A stretch of DNA of 64,000 nt from positions 1 through 64,000 of the forward strand of contig NZ_JASISZ010000049.1 in NCBI RefSeq assembly GCF_030063355.1, given 5' to 3'. The first letter of the stretch is position 1; each line of letters starts with the position of its first letter. The notes beneath the pieces were generated by a model. That model was given only the letters and a program-made list of their open reading frames with translations, made no database searches and had not been told where the DNA came from. Shown here in pieces: positions 44,162 to 53,742 of the stretch. The translations under genes were made by a program, and so were the position numbers. The DNA comes from Streptomyces sp. PH10-H1 (lineage in GTDB: Bacteria; Actinomycetota; Actinomycetes; Streptomycetales; Streptomycetaceae).

Positions 44162-45259
44162 ATGAGGCTGAGAGCTGAAACGAAGATCCTCAAGGCCAAG
44201 GCAGAATGCTCACTTCGGCGCGCAGTCACAGCCTTCAATACCTTGAGGGAAGACGACGGGCGAGCCACCGAGGTCCTGCTCACAACCCAGCATGCCTTCG
44301 AGATGCTCCTCAAAGCCGTGCTGACGCAGAAGGCGCTCCGGGTCAAATCAATCAACGTCTTCGACCCGAAGAGTCGGACGAGCATCGGATACGAGAAGTG
44401 CGTCAAGCTCGGCCGCGAGCACGTCCCTCTCAGCGAGGAAGACGCTGGCACGCTCCGAGCCATCGACGCCCTGCGCGACGTCGAGCAGCACTGGCACGGG
44501 ATCGTTTCTGAGGCCATCCTCTACAGCCACATGCGGGCAGCCGTCACGATCTTCGACGACATCCTGCAACGCTTCTTCGGGGAACAGCTGGCTGATCGTC
44601 TTCCTGCTCGGATCCTGCCGGTCTCCACTGAGCCGCCACGCGACATCCAACTGCTGATCGACGAAGAGTTCACACAAGTCCAGAGGCTCCTTGCGCCTCG
44701 CCGACGGGGGCGGGCCGAAGCGGGGGCGCGGATCAGGACACTTCTAGCGCTCGAAGCCCACACGACCGAGGAGACCGTGATCAGCGAACGCGACGTCGCT
44801 CAGGCTGCGCGTCAGATCAAGGCTGGTTCCCCGCGGTCCGCTGTCTTCCCGGCTCTGGCTCCCCTGGATACGAACGTCGATGGTGAGGGACTCTCTCTGA
44901 CACTTCACTTCTCGCGCACCGGCAAGGGCGCCCCTGTGCACTACGTGACGGAAGGGGTGGGTGCGTTCGGAATCCAGAAGGTCGATCTCTCGGCGAAATA
45001 TCACATGAGCCGAACTGACCTCGCTAAAAAACTGGGCTTGCGCCAGCAGTGGGAAAGGCTCAAGGCCCTTCGATGGCACTGCGACATTGATGATGAGGTC
45101 GACGACGACTATCACCATGCTTGGCGGCAACAATCGACCACCATCCACGGGTATTCCGACCGGGCATACCAGAAGATGAAGGACGCCCTGGAATCCCCGG
45201 GATTCAACCTGGCACAGGTCCTCCGCGACTACCGCCAGTCGGGCCGCACGCATGAGTGA
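44162..45259 (+). CDS. DUF3644 family protein
   Basis: A 365-residue cytosolic protein. RRAVTAFNTLREDDGRATEV and LLTTQHAFEMLLKAVLTQKA form the helical opening of DUF3644, with a HEPN-like look. IDALRDVEQHWHG carries the second conserved segment. The C-terminal 120 residues include AKYHMSRTDLAKKLGL, a short HTH-like stretch, and end with SDRAYQKMKDALE. HEPN-type proteins are often RNases in defence systems, but no activity is established for this family. ATG at 44162 has GGGAGGAGG upstream. Confidence 0.75.
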   Translation: MRLRAETKILKAKAECSLRRAVTAFNTLREDDGRATEVLLTTQHAFEMLLKAVLTQKALRVKSINVFDPKSRTSIGYEKCVKLGREHVPLSEEDAGTLRAIDALRDVEQHWHGIVSEAILYSHMRAAVTIFDDILQRFFGEQLADRLPARILPVSTEPPRDIQLLIDEEFTQVQRLLAPRRRGRAEAGARIRTLLALEAHTTEETVISERDVAQAARQIKAGSPRSAVFPALAPLDTNVDGEGLSLTLHFSRTGKGAPVHYVTEGVGAFGIQKVDLSAKYHMSRTDLAKKLGLRQQWERLKALRWHCDIDDEVDDDYHHAWRQQSTTIHGYSDRAYQKMKDALESPGFNLAQVLRDYRQSGRTHE

Positions 45260-45538
45260 TGGGCTGAGCCAGAAGCCATCCCTTTGATTCCCTCCGAGAG
45301 ATCCGACCGAGCGGCGCCACGGCATGGGTCCGTGATCCCCGGACTGCTGATCCGCTGTCGTGCACGGCCGGCCAGAACTCCGGCGCCAGCTGAGGCGACG
45401 GCCGGGCCCCGGAGACTCGCCGCCTCCCCGGTCAGGTGGTGAACGAAGGGTGGGCGCGCAGTGAGAACGAGGTCGGCGGCCCGCCGGCCCGCGGCGGCCT
45501 CTGGGGGCTCGGATTCCGCAGGGATCGACTCGTCGGAG
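45260..45538. other. Convergent intergenic region
   Basis: This gap between the DUF3644 gene and the end of the 772-residue fusion gene contains no credible frame. A stem with a T run was not found. Confidence 0.5.
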
Positions 45539-47857
45539 TCAGGTACGCCGTCCGCCCGCCGCGAGCAGGTCCTGCGTGCCGTCGGGAACGCGGCCCGGCC
45601 ACTGGAAGACGAGCCTCGCGAAGGGCTTATCGAGCACGTCACCGGGCGGCAGCTGCTCGTCAGGGGTTCCAGCCGGGTGGACCGTCATCGGCGGGTAGCC
45701 GCTCTCACGCACCTTCCGGTCCCAGGTACGCACGCAGTCGGCGAACCGCTCCGCCAGCTCTCCGGCGGCCGGCCCGTAGGCGTGAATGAAAAACTCGGTG
45801 AGGCGGTCGGCTGGATCCGGCGCGTCCTTGATCATGCGATAAGCCAGGTAGGCGAGGGAGCCGTCCGCCAGCATCGCGGCCGCGTCCTGCTGCGCTACGA
45901 GGGTAGATCCTTCCGGGGCGGTCAGACGGCAGAATCCGGGCAGGGTGGTCGCGGCGTAGACCTGCAAGGTCTCGAAGTTGAAGGTGCCTCGGACGACGAG
46001 GCCGGCGGTGAGCTCGTGCTGTGGCCCGCGCAATGCTTCCTCGAGACCGGTGGTGTCGCCGGGAACACCGTCTTCCCACCGCACGGTGACTTCGCCGTCG
46101 GCCAGTGCGACGGCGGGGGCGGTGCGGGCTGCTGCGCCGCGGTCCCGTACGAACCCGCAGTACGTCCAGTGTTCGGTGCGCAGTACGTCGCCGTCCCGGA
46201 CGAGGGTGAGGGAGCGGGTGTAACCGCCCATCTCTAGCGGCACGACCAGCCGCGCCCCTTCGGCGAGTTGCTCCCGCCAGGCTGGAGCAATGTCGAACGC
46301 GTTGTGCGTGATCATCACGCCGTCGAACCCCCCGGCCGGCACGTGGCCGGGCGCGCCGCGGCTGCCGTCGCCCAGGACAGCGGTCACCTGGCCGCTGCCT
46401 GCCTCTGCGCACAGTCGCTGGGTTCGGTGCACGACGTACGGATCGACGTCCACGGTCACCACGCGACCGCGCGGTCCGAGGACGTGGGCGAGGAGCTCGG
46501 CGTTGTAACCGCCCGACCCGACTTCGAGGACGTTCATTCCCGGCTGCAGCCGGAGTTGCTCGATCATGTCGGCCTGCAGCCAGGCCGCGGACACCGAACT
46601 GATCGCGGTTCCGGCCTCGTCGCGCCGGGTGATGACAGCCCGGTCGCCGCCGTCGTACGCGGTCGCGAGGTTAACCTCCGGGACGAACCGGTGGCGGGGC
46701 ACGGTCTGCAGCGCATTCCGGACCGGCTGGGATGGGGCCCAGCCGCCAGCGACGACCGTCTCCGTCATCTGCTGGCGATACCGGCCGGCTTCGGCCGGCT
46801 CACCGGGCACCGGCGGGACCACGGTGGCGCACAGGTAGGAGTGGATAGATGGCAGCCCCGGCAGCACCCCGGGCCACACCGCGGTGAGCGCCTGGGCGCT
46901 GGGCGCGAAGATCTTCCCGAGGGTGTCCAGGGCGTTCAGGTCGTGCCACTCCCAGCGCACGAAGCGGTGCGGTTCCGGCAGGCCAAGTTCGCCCTCCCAA
47001 CCGGTGATGCGGACCACCGCGGTGATGCGGCGCACATCCAGCCAGTCGTCGTGGAGCACTGTGACGACATGCGCGTCCTCCGTGCGCGCCGTCAGCCCGC
47101 TCTCTTCCGACAGCTCCCGCACGGCAGCGGTTTCGGCGGCTTCGCCTGCCTCGATCCGGCCGCCCGGCAGCTCCCACATTCCCCGAGTCGAGCGGCCCAG
47201 TAGGACCCGTCCGAACGGATCGGTGACGACCATTGCGGCGCCGAATACGGCCTGCGGATCGAGCCGTGACTTCTCCTCCGCGCTGAACGACCCGCCGCGG
47301 CCGCGCAGAACCAGGACCGCCAGGCCCTCCGCGTCAAAGCGCTCGGTCTCGTTGAACCCGTCGGTAAGCGCGGCGAGTTCATCCTCGTCGAGCGCGATGT
47401 GGCGCCTCTTCTCGGGAGTGTGTTCCGCGAGCGGCGTGATGACGATGAGTTTCCCGTGCTTGCCCAGCCGCGCCGCCAGGCGGCGCAGGATATAGGCGCG
47501 AGAGCGGAGGAAGGCGATGGACAGTCGGATGACGATCAGCGCGTAGCCGTCGTGGAGATCAGCAAGGTCGTCGTGCTCGATGTCCAGGCACAGCCAGCGC
47601 AGCCCCTCCACTCCGGGATGCTCGGCGCGGGCACGGTCGAGGGCGCCTTCGGCGAAGTCGGCAGCGTCGACCATGTACCCGAGCGAAGCGAGGTAGGCGG
47701 CCATCTCGCCGGTGCCGCAGCATGCATCGAGTGCGCGGCTGCCGCTCTCGGGCGCCGGTGCGTGTTCGAGGAGCAGGCCCTTCTCCTCGTCTCCCAGTTG
47801 CCAGAAGCCTCGCCCGTCGTTGTAGTGCTCGGTCCAGTCGGCCCGGGTGTATCCCAC
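45539..47857 (-). CDS. Methyltransferase-Nudix-FxLD-type methyltransferase fusion
   Basis: A 772-residue multidomain enzyme. Residues 35-190 are a class I methyltransferase (LDACCGTGEMAAYLASLG at 43). Residues 205-325 are a Nudix hydrolase with the full box GRIEAGEAAETAAVRELSEE (233-252). Residues 365-600 are a protein-isoaspartate-type methyltransferase (TVPRHRFVPEVNLATAYDGG; VLEVGSGGYNAELLAHVLG), close to the group linked with FxLD lanthipeptides; its C-terminal domain follows to the end. GTG at 47857 has GAGGAG upstream. Fusion of all three is unusual and points to tailoring and proofreading in one natural-product pathway. Confidence 0.82.
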   Translation of the reverse strand: MGYTRADWTEHYNDGRGFWQLGDEEKGLLLEHAPAPESGSRALDACCGTGEMAAYLASLGYMVDAADFAEGALDRARAEHPGVEGLRWLCLDIEHDDLADLHDGYALIVIRLSIAFLRSRAYILRRLAARLGKHGKLIVITPLAEHTPEKRRHIALDEDELAALTDGFNETERFDAEGLAVLVLRGRGGSFSAEEKSRLDPQAVFGAAMVVTDPFGRVLLGRSTRGMWELPGGRIEAGEAAETAAVRELSEESGLTARTEDAHVVTVLHDDWLDVRRITAVVRITGWEGELGLPEPHRFVRWEWHDLNALDTLGKIFAPSAQALTAVWPGVLPGLPSIHSYLCATVVPPVPGEPAEAGRYRQQMTETVVAGGWAPSQPVRNALQTVPRHRFVPEVNLATAYDGGDRAVITRRDEAGTAISSVSAAWLQADMIEQLRLQPGMNVLEVGSGGYNAELLAHVLGPRGRVVTVDVDPYVVHRTQRLCAEAGSGQVTAVLGDGSRGAPGHVPAGGFDGVMITHNAFDIAPAWREQLAEGARLVVPLEMGGYTRSLTLVRDGDVLRTEHWTYCGFVRDRGAAARTAPAVALADGEVTVRWEDGVPGDTTGLEEALRGPQHELTAGLVVRGTFNFETLQVYAATTLPGFCRLTAPEGSTLVAQQDAAAMLADGSLAYLAYRMIKDAPDPADRLTEFFIHAYGPAAGELAERFADCVRTWDRKVRESGYPPMTVHPAGTPDEQLPPGDVLDKPFARLVFQWPGRVPDGTQDLLAAGGRRT

Positions 47858-48017
47858 AGATTGCTCCTCGTTCGTGAAAGGCGGAATGATGGTGGGGCGT
47901 TACGGCAGTTCGAGGGGCCGCAGTGGGCGGTCGGCTCGCATTCCTGGAAGGGGATCGCGGCCACCCTCCGGTCGGATATCAACACGACGCTGCTGCTCAA
48001 CGGCGCCTGGGGCTGGG
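47858..48017. other. Gap with two competing short frames
   Basis: On the minus strand a GTG at 48021, overlapping the ABC stop (GTGA), opens a frame with Cys-rich AIPFQECEPTAHCGPSNC but no stop before the next gene. On the plus strand a frame without a clear start reads FEGPQWAVGSHSWKGIAATL and LLLNGAWGWVTVPAGE to a stop at 48040 and looks protein-like. It could be a remnant of another gene. Neither can be called confidently. Confidence 0.3.
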
Positions 48018-49997
48018 TCACGGTGCCTGCCGGGGAATGACGGCTTCGGTGTCGCTGGCTTCGCTTTGGTATTGGCGCGATTGCAGAAGGAACATGCGCC
48101 GGAAGATCCCCGGGCCGTCCGCGTTGTCGTCCATGAGCGTCGCGAAGGTTCCGGCCTCGGCGAGTCGTCCGTGGTGCAGGACATAGATGCGGTCGGCGGT
48201 AGTGACGGAGCTGAGCCGGTGGGTGATGAGGATGATCGTCTGGCCGTCGGCAGCGAGGTTGCGGATCTGCTCAAATGCGGCCACTTCAGCCGCCGGATCC
48301 AGGGCGCTGGTCGGCTCATCGCAGACCAACAGTTGTGCATCCCTGAAGTACGCGCGTGCAAGGGCAATGCGCTGCCACTGGCCACCGGAGACTTCCACGC
48401 CGCCGTGGTAGCCGCGCTCGATCAGGGTGTCCCAGCCGCGCGGCAGGTCATCGACGACGATGCCCAAGTCGGCGTAGTCGGCGGCGGCTGCGCGCCGGGC
48501 GGTGTCCTCCCGGGCGGCGGGGCGGCCGATGATGACATTGGCTGCCAGGGTGAACGGCCAGCGCATGAAGTTCTGCAGGACCAGTGCGCATCGGTCGAAG
48601 AGTTGGTCGCGGTCGAGGTCGCGGATGTCGATGCCGTCCCACAGGATGCGGCCGGCGGTTGGCTGGTAGAGACCGACGAGAGCTTTGGCCAGTGTGGTCT
48701 TGCCCGAGCCGTTTTCTCCCACGAGTGCGATGACCTGGCCCCGGCGGATGGTCAGGGAAATGTCGTCCAGGGCGGGGGTGTCGCGGCCGGGGTAGGTGAA
48801 GGAGACCTTCTCGAATTTGATGGTGGCTGGGCTGGCGGGCACGGGCAGGCCCCCGGTGGGGATGGCGCGCTGCTCGGCCTCATCGCGGGCGCGGATGAGG
48901 TCGTTGAAGAACAGACCTTGTTCGTAGAGATGGTGCACGTTGCCCACCAGGCCGCGCAGTCCAGTGGTGCCGGTACTGATGGCCAGGACGGCGGTGGCTG
49001 CCGCCGCGAGCGGCATGTGCCCGCTGGTCAGCAGCCACGCCAGGACCACATAGGTCGTGGCGGAGGTGACACCGGAGATCGCGGAAGTGGCCAGTTCGGT
49101 GCCGGCCTCTGCGCGGGCGAGCCGGGTCTGCTCGGCTTCGCCCTCCTTCGTCATCGTTTCGAACTGGTCGAGTAGAAACGGCCCGGCCGCGTGCACGCGC
49201 AGTTCCGGCGAGGCGGTCTGGGAGATCAACAAACGGCGCAGCGTTGATTGTTGGCGGATGTGCTCGATCCACAGCTGGAGCGAGGCGTAGGTGCGGCGGG
49301 CGGCGCGGATAGTGCCCCAGCCTTTGGGGACGACGACCGCCAGAAGCAAGGGCAGCAGGATCGGGTGCAAGATCAGCAGGACGCCCCCGGTCGCTACCAG
49401 CGCCATGACGCCTTCGATGATCCCCAGGGTGTGGAGGATGAGGTTGCGGGCAGCCATCGTGCCGTGCTGCCCGGAGTCGACGAGGGCATGGAACTCGGGG
49501 TCCTCGATGGTCTCCATCTCCACGCGGATGATCCGCGCGAGCATGCTCACCGCCGCCAGCCGCTCGACCTTAGGCCCCAGCCGCCCGCCCGCGGCCTGGG
49601 AGACCGCGCGCAGCACCGCGGCCAGCGCGCTGGCGGACGCCATCAAAGCCAGTGCCGGGACTGCGGCTTTGACCTTGTCGCCGGTCGGTCCGCCGGCGAA
49701 CAGGCCCAGCAGGACGCGGTTGGTGGCCAGCAGCCCGAACGCCATGGCGGCTCCCTGGCCGAGCTGGGCGACGACAACGGCGATCAGGGCGACGCGGTCC
49801 ACCGCCCAGCCCATGGCGGCGGTCTGGCCGATCATGCGGGGAAGCTGCCGCAGGACGGATAGGAACGTGAGGTTCAGGCGAGCGCCCTCGTGGGTGGTCC
49901 AGCCCCAGTCGCCCTTGAGCCTGCCGCCGAACAGCAGCTGCTCGGCCGCGGACAGCGGTACATCGCCCGGGGCACTATCCTGATTGCGGATCTTCAC
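48018..49997 (-). CDS. ABC transporter, fused permease and ATPase
   Basis: A 659-residue half-transporter. Six membrane helices occupy about residues 70-340. The ATPase domain has Walker A GENGSGKTTLAKAL, signature VSGGQWQRIALARAYFRD and Walker B LLVCDEPTSALDP, then THRLSSV. This is the exporter type seen with lantibiotic and natural-product clusters, but no peptidase domain is present. GTG at 49997 overlaps the Nudix stop (GTGA). It lies between that gene and the fusion methyltransferase, all leftward. Confidence 0.9.
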   Translation of the reverse strand: MKIRNQDSAPGDVPLSAAEQLLFGGRLKGDWGWTTHEGARLNLTFLSVLRQLPRMIGQTAAMGWAVDRVALIAVVVAQLGQGAAMAFGLLATNRVLLGLFAGGPTGDKVKAAVPALALMASASALAAVLRAVSQAAGGRLGPKVERLAAVSMLARIIRVEMETIEDPEFHALVDSGQHGTMAARNLILHTLGIIEGVMALVATGGVLLILHPILLPLLLAVVVPKGWGTIRAARRTYASLQLWIEHIRQQSTLRRLLISQTASPELRVHAAGPFLLDQFETMTKEGEAEQTRLARAEAGTELATSAISGVTSATTYVVLAWLLTSGHMPLAAAATAVLAISTGTTGLRGLVGNVHHLYEQGLFFNDLIRARDEAEQRAIPTGGLPVPASPATIKFEKVSFTYPGRDTPALDDISLTIRRGQVIALVGENGSGKTTLAKALVGLYQPTAGRILWDGIDIRDLDRDQLFDRCALVLQNFMRWPFTLAANVIIGRPAAREDTARRAAAADYADLGIVVDDLPRGWDTLIERGYHGGVEVSGGQWQRIALARAYFRDAQLLVCDEPTSALDPAAEVAAFEQIRNLAADGQTIILITHRLSSVTTADRIYVLHHGRLAEAGTFATLMDDNADGPGIFRRMFLLQSRQYQSEASDTEAVIPRQAP

Positions 49998-50476
49998 GGG
50001 CGCCCGCCGCTTGGTTTTGATGCCGTCAGGGTGGTGTCCCAGCCCATGGCGGTGAACGGCCGGCCGACGCGGATGGCGTCGAGCGCGGTGCGGGTGTAGC
50101 CGACCAGCGGCTCTGGCAGTGCGTGCAGCGAGTGCCACTCCCATCCCGCGCACCGGTCCGGTTCCTGGGTCGTGATCACCCCGCTGTGGGCCAGCACGCG
50201 GAAGAACAACTGGAGCCGATCGCGGCCGTCGTCCCCGTCGTGCTGATGGACGACGTGCACCAGCTCCAGGTCGAACTCGTCGTCAATGACCACCCCGAGT
50301 TCCTCGTATGCCTCGCGGGCCGCGCCGGCCGTCACCGGTTCGCCAGGCTCCAGGTGCCCTGCGGGAACGTGGTAGACGCCTTGCGCGTACGAGGTATTCA
50401 GGCGCTTCCCGAGCAGCACCTGGCCGTCATTTTCGAACAGCAAATGGACACCGACGATGTTCTGATGGGGATGCAC
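49994..50476 (-). CDS. Nudix hydrolase
   Basis: A 160-residue pyrophosphohydrolase. The Nudix box GHLEPGEPVTAGAAREAYEE is complete (residues 40-59, followed by LGV), so Mg-dependent cleavage of a nucleoside diphosphate compound is expected; the nucleotide is not predictable. VYHVPAG precedes the box. GTG at 50476. It is the first gene of a three-gene run with the ABC exporter and the fusion enzyme, which has a second Nudix domain. Confidence 0.92.
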   Translation of the reverse strand: MHPHQNIVGVHLLFENDGQVLLGKRLNTSYAQGVYHVPAGHLEPGEPVTAGAAREAYEELGVVIDDEFDLELVHVVHQHDGDDGRDRLQLFFRVLAHSGVITTQEPDRCAGWEWHSLHALPEPLVGYTRTALDAIRVGRPFTAMGWDTTLTASKPSGGRP

Positions 50477-50746
50477 GACGCCTCCTGAAGTTCGGACAGG
50501 TGCTCGGAAAACGAGCCTCTCGACGGCCCGTTACGCCCCCCAAAGGGTCATTTGCCGATCTGATGTTCGGGCAACGGCATGGATCCCAGACAGGGCGGGC
50601 GAGACCCGAGCGAGCGGTGTGCGATTTCACCCCAGCGGCGCCAACCACTCCCGAGAGAGGTTTCACCGCCCCGAAATTGGTACCGGCCACCCGGCCAGGG
50701 GTGTGTCCGAGAACGCCCCGACAGGTAGCAGCTCCGCACTCCGTCA
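50477..50746. other. Intergenic region upstream of the Nudix-ABC genes
   Basis: A 270-base gap between the stop of the APH-like gene and the Nudix start, both on the minus strand. It probably contains the Nudix operon promoter. No small precursor peptide or hairpin stands out. Confidence 0.4.
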
Positions 50747-51853
50747 TTACCGGGGGCCTGCTTTCGACTCGACGAGGAAGGCCAGCGCGTATTCCATGGC
50801 GTCGAGCCCTGCGAGTAGCCGGTTGACGGTGGCGTTCTTGTCGTTCCAGTACTCCAGCAGTCCGACGTGAACGTGTGCCGGCACGTCGAGGTCGTCGGTG
50901 ACGGCGCCGAAGGTGCTGAACAGGAAGTACAGCAGGGCGATCCGCGCCGTGGCGATCAGGTCGGCGCCCGGGATGTGGGGGTTCTCGTCCCGGTAGGCGC
51001 CGATCACGACCAGGGCGGTGTCTTGCCAGGTCGCGGAGTGGGCGACAGTCAGCGGGTCGAAGGCGATCCGGCCCAACTTCCAGGCGGCCGGTCCGGTCAG
51101 TGCCTGGAAGTCGATGACGGCCGTGACCTGATCGCCCGAGATGAGGACGTTGGGGCGGGTGAAGTCACCGTGCAGCGCCTGATCGGCCAGAACATTGGGC
51201 AGACCCTTTTGCAGCAGGCGGCTGTGTGTGATGAGGTCCCGGCGCCGCTGAGCCAGCTGGTCGTGTCGCAGGTCGCCCTGCGGGCCCGGTCGTCCTCGCA
51301 GGTATTCGAGGAGGCGTTCGCAATTATTCGCTACGGGTTCCGGGGCGTCGTGGCGCCACGGCGTGGAGCGGCGCCGCAGGGGGCCGTGGTAGTCGGCGGC
51401 GACGCGGTGCAGTCGTCCGAGGGTTGCGCCGATGCTTTCCGCGCGTGCCACGGTCAGGGGCGTGGCGCCGGGGTGCCCGGCAACCTCGTCCATGACGCAC
51501 CAGGCTGTCTCGGCGTGCCAGGTCACCGGCTCGCCATCGCGATCGCGCCAGATGCCCGGCGTCGGCACCGCTGCTTCCTGGCAGTACGCGGCGAGGGCCA
51601 GAGCAGACCGTACGGCGGTGGTATCGGTGCCGGCGGAGTAGCGTTTGACGAAGACTCGGGCGCCGCCGGCCAGCCGCACGCGGGCGTTACGGGTTTCCGT
51701 TCCCGCTGCCTCCGGTTCCACGGCCTCGGCGCGAACCCCATATCGGGCGGCCAGCATTTCCATCAACTGCTGCTGGTCGTCGACGTTGAAGGTCATGCGT
51801 GCCACCCGACCATGGGCATCGCGTCCAGGGGCGAGAATGTCAATGTGGCGCAC
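50747..51853 (-). CDS. Aminoglycoside phosphotransferase-like kinase
   Basis: A 368-residue protein of the APH/choline-kinase fold. RVFVKRYSAGTD carries the ATP Lys, ALHGDFTRPNVLISGDQVTA the Brenner motif with catalytic Asp and Asn, and VIDFQALTGPAAWKLGRIAF the metal-binding Asp (DFG equivalent). It could phosphorylate a sugar or peptide intermediate or confer self-resistance. GTG at 51853 is the longest start; ATG at 51796 (MTFNVDDQQ) is an equally fair choice because neither has a strong ribosome site. Confidence 0.8.
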   Translation of the reverse strand: MRHIDILAPGRDAHGRVARMTFNVDDQQQLMEMLAARYGVRAEAVEPEAAGTETRNARVRLAGGARVFVKRYSAGTDTTAVRSALALAAYCQEAAVPTPGIWRDRDGEPVTWHAETAWCVMDEVAGHPGATPLTVARAESIGATLGRLHRVAADYHGPLRRRSTPWRHDAPEPVANNCERLLEYLRGRPGPQGDLRHDQLAQRRRDLITHSRLLQKGLPNVLADQALHGDFTRPNVLISGDQVTAVIDFQALTGPAAWKLGRIAFDPLTVAHSATWQDTALVVIGAYRDENPHIPGADLIATARIALLYFLFSTFGAVTDDLDVPAHVHVGLLEYWNDKNATVNRLLAGLDAMEYALAFLVESKAGPR

Positions 51854-52003
51854 TGATGTTGCTCGGCATTGATCACCTCTCCTTCGACGCCGGACCGCAC
51901 CCGGCCGTCCTGGATCATCACCGGGTGGACGCCGGTCTTCGTGTGATGAACCATCGTTTCCCCGACTCCCTATGGTGTGTCGTTGCTGTCGTGCGCGGGC
52001 CGC

Positions 52004-52792
52004 TCAGGCCGGTCGGCGGCCGAGATGGATGACGAAGGTGTTGTCCTCGATGAAGGTGTCGTTGTCGCTGAAAGGGGCCAGGATCTGCTTCACCGCGGCC
52101 TCGAACCGGTCGCGCCGGTCACCGAACAAGTGCGGCGCGGCAAACGAGGTGGAGTACAGATAGCCCAGGACGCCGTCGGTGGACCAGGTGCGGCGCACCG
52201 GCACGTAGGTCTCGGTGACATTGCTGAACGCCGAGGATCGCAGCGTCTGCCCGAACGGCTCCGGGGAAGCGGGGAACGCGCCGCTGCCGGCGCGCCGTTG
52301 TGTGCCCAGGAAGTCCTGCACCACACTGCGGACTGCCTGTTGCCAGGGATTGGTGGCCGTCCACAGGCTGCGGTCGGCCAGCACGGCCACCGCCCCGTGC
52401 GGAGCCACATGCTGGTTGAGGCGGGCCAGGACGGCAGGCCGGTCGAGCCAGTGGAAGACCCGGCAGAGCGTCACCAGATCCGCCCGCCAGCCCGGCGGCG
52501 GCATGAACTCCTCGGCCGCACCGCGGCACAGCGACAGACGGGCGCCGTGCGGAAGGCGCCACCGCAGGTCCGTCTCGGCGATCGCCAGCATGTCAGCGTC
52601 GGTGTCGAGGGCAATGATGTCGTCGAACTGGTCGAGCAGTGCCTTCACCACCAGCCCTGTGCCGGTGCCGATGTCCAGGAGCCGTCGCGGGCGGGAGGCG
52701 GAGCCAGCGTCCGCCAGCAGGGCGATGACCTCTGGTGGCAGGCCCGGCCGGTAGCGGCCGTAGTACCCAGCGGTGCCCTCGAAGACATTCAC
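52004..52792 (-). CDS. Class I SAM methyltransferase
   Basis: A 262-residue methyltransferase. LLDIGTGTGLVVKALLDQFD is motif I; IIALDTDADMLAIAETDL follows with the acidic position; RVFHWLDRPAVLARLNQHVA and PHGAVAVLADRS are the later motifs. The C-terminal half has SDNDTFIEDNTFVIHLGRR. Similar enzymes methylate small metabolites such as SAM-dependent polyketide or sterol precursors. GTG at 52792 overlaps the stop of the upstream kinase gene (GTGA). Confidence 0.85.
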   Translation of the reverse strand: MNVFEGTAGYYGRYRPGLPPEVIALLADAGSASRPRRLLDIGTGTGLVVKALLDQFDDIIALDTDADMLAIAETDLRWRLPHGARLSLCRGAAEEFMPPPGWRADLVTLCRVFHWLDRPAVLARLNQHVAPHGAVAVLADRSLWTATNPWQQAVRSVVQDFLGTQRRAGSGAFPASPEPFGQTLRSSAFSNVTETYVPVRRTWSTDGVLGYLYSTSFAAPHLFGDRRDRFEAAVKQILAPFSDNDTFIEDNTFVIHLGRRPA

Positions 52793-53700
52793 GCGCCGCT
52801 CACCTCCCCCTCGCCGGCGCTGCCGCTGCCTGCGACGGTGGGTTCGGCGCGCAGGGCGTCGAGCATGGTTCGGGCCTGCTGGACTGCTTCATCATCGTGG
52901 TGTTCTTGTCCCCAGCGCAGGGCGCTCACGGCGTCCAGGGCGGCGTACGCGGAGCACGCCCGGCGCTCAGCGTCGGTCAGTGCCCGCCCGTAGCCCTGGT
53001 AGAACGCGAAACGCAGGTCCGGCCGTTGGGCGAAGAGCCGGTACTCCAGCCGCGACAGGTCCCGGCGGGCGGCGCACTCGATGCCGGTCCGCTCGAAGTC
53101 GATGATGTGCAGGCGCTCGGTGTGCGGGTCCCAGAGCCAGTTGCGGGGCATATAGTCCGCGTGTGCCACGACCTCGGACAGCGCCGGCGGTGGCTGCAGG
53201 GTGAGGGTGCGCAGCATGGCGACGTCGTGCGGGGGCAGGATCTGCGCCGCGTTGCGGAGCATCGTGGCCGTCTCCGCGTCCCAACCGGCCTCGGTTGCGC
53301 GGTCGCCCGGAGCGGGCAGGGCGATGTTGTGGAGCCGGGCGAGGAGTTCTCCGGCTTGCCGGTAGGCCACCCACTCACTGTCCAGTCCCAGCGGCTGGTC
53401 GTGGAGGCTGCGACCAGGGACGGAGGTGAGGACGATGGCCCGGGTAGCGGGGTCTGCGGCCAACTGGGTCGGGGCCCGGCTCTTGCCAAGGGCTGCCGTC
53501 CAGTACCGGTAGGCGAAGGTTTCCCGGCTGTAGCCCTTCGGGCTGGCATGGTGTTTCACGAACAGGCGGCGGCCGTCGATGGCTTCGACTTCCCACGCTG
53601 CTGGCCGACCCGGTCCGGCCCAGGAATGCACGGCAGTGATCGTGAACGGTCCGATGGCGGAGTCGACGAAGCGTCGCACCGGATCTGGCATGTCGGTCAC
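52789..53700 (-). CDS. Second APH-like phosphotransferase
   Basis: A 303-residue kinase-fold protein. DGRRLFVKHHASPKGYSRET contains the ATP Lys. VVAHADYMPRNWLWDPHTER is the Brenner motif (HxDxxxxN) and LHIIDFERTGIECA the metal Asp. It differs enough from the kinase at 50747 to be non-redundant. GTG at 53700. Co-translated with the methyltransferase behind it. The substrate might be a peptide or sugar of the same pathway. Confidence 0.82.
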   Translation of the reverse strand: MTDMPDPVRRFVDSAIGPFTITAVHSWAGPGRPAAWEVEAIDGRRLFVKHHASPKGYSRETFAYRYWTAALGKSRAPTQLAADPATRAIVLTSVPGRSLHDQPLGLDSEWVAYRQAGELLARLHNIALPAPGDRATEAGWDAETATMLRNAAQILPPHDVAMLRTLTLQPPPALSEVVAHADYMPRNWLWDPHTERLHIIDFERTGIECAARRDLSRLEYRLFAQRPDLRFAFYQGYGRALTDAERRACSAYAALDAVSALRWGQEHHDDEAVQQARTMLDALRAEPTVAGSGSAGEGEVSGA

Positions 53701-53742
53701 AAGGGTCCTTGGTCGATGAGAGGTGGAGGGCCCGGGTGGTGC

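Noticed and set aside
50477-50746. Lanthipeptide precursor gene
   Set aside because: No short frame with an FxLD-type leader and Ser/Thr/Cys core is found here.
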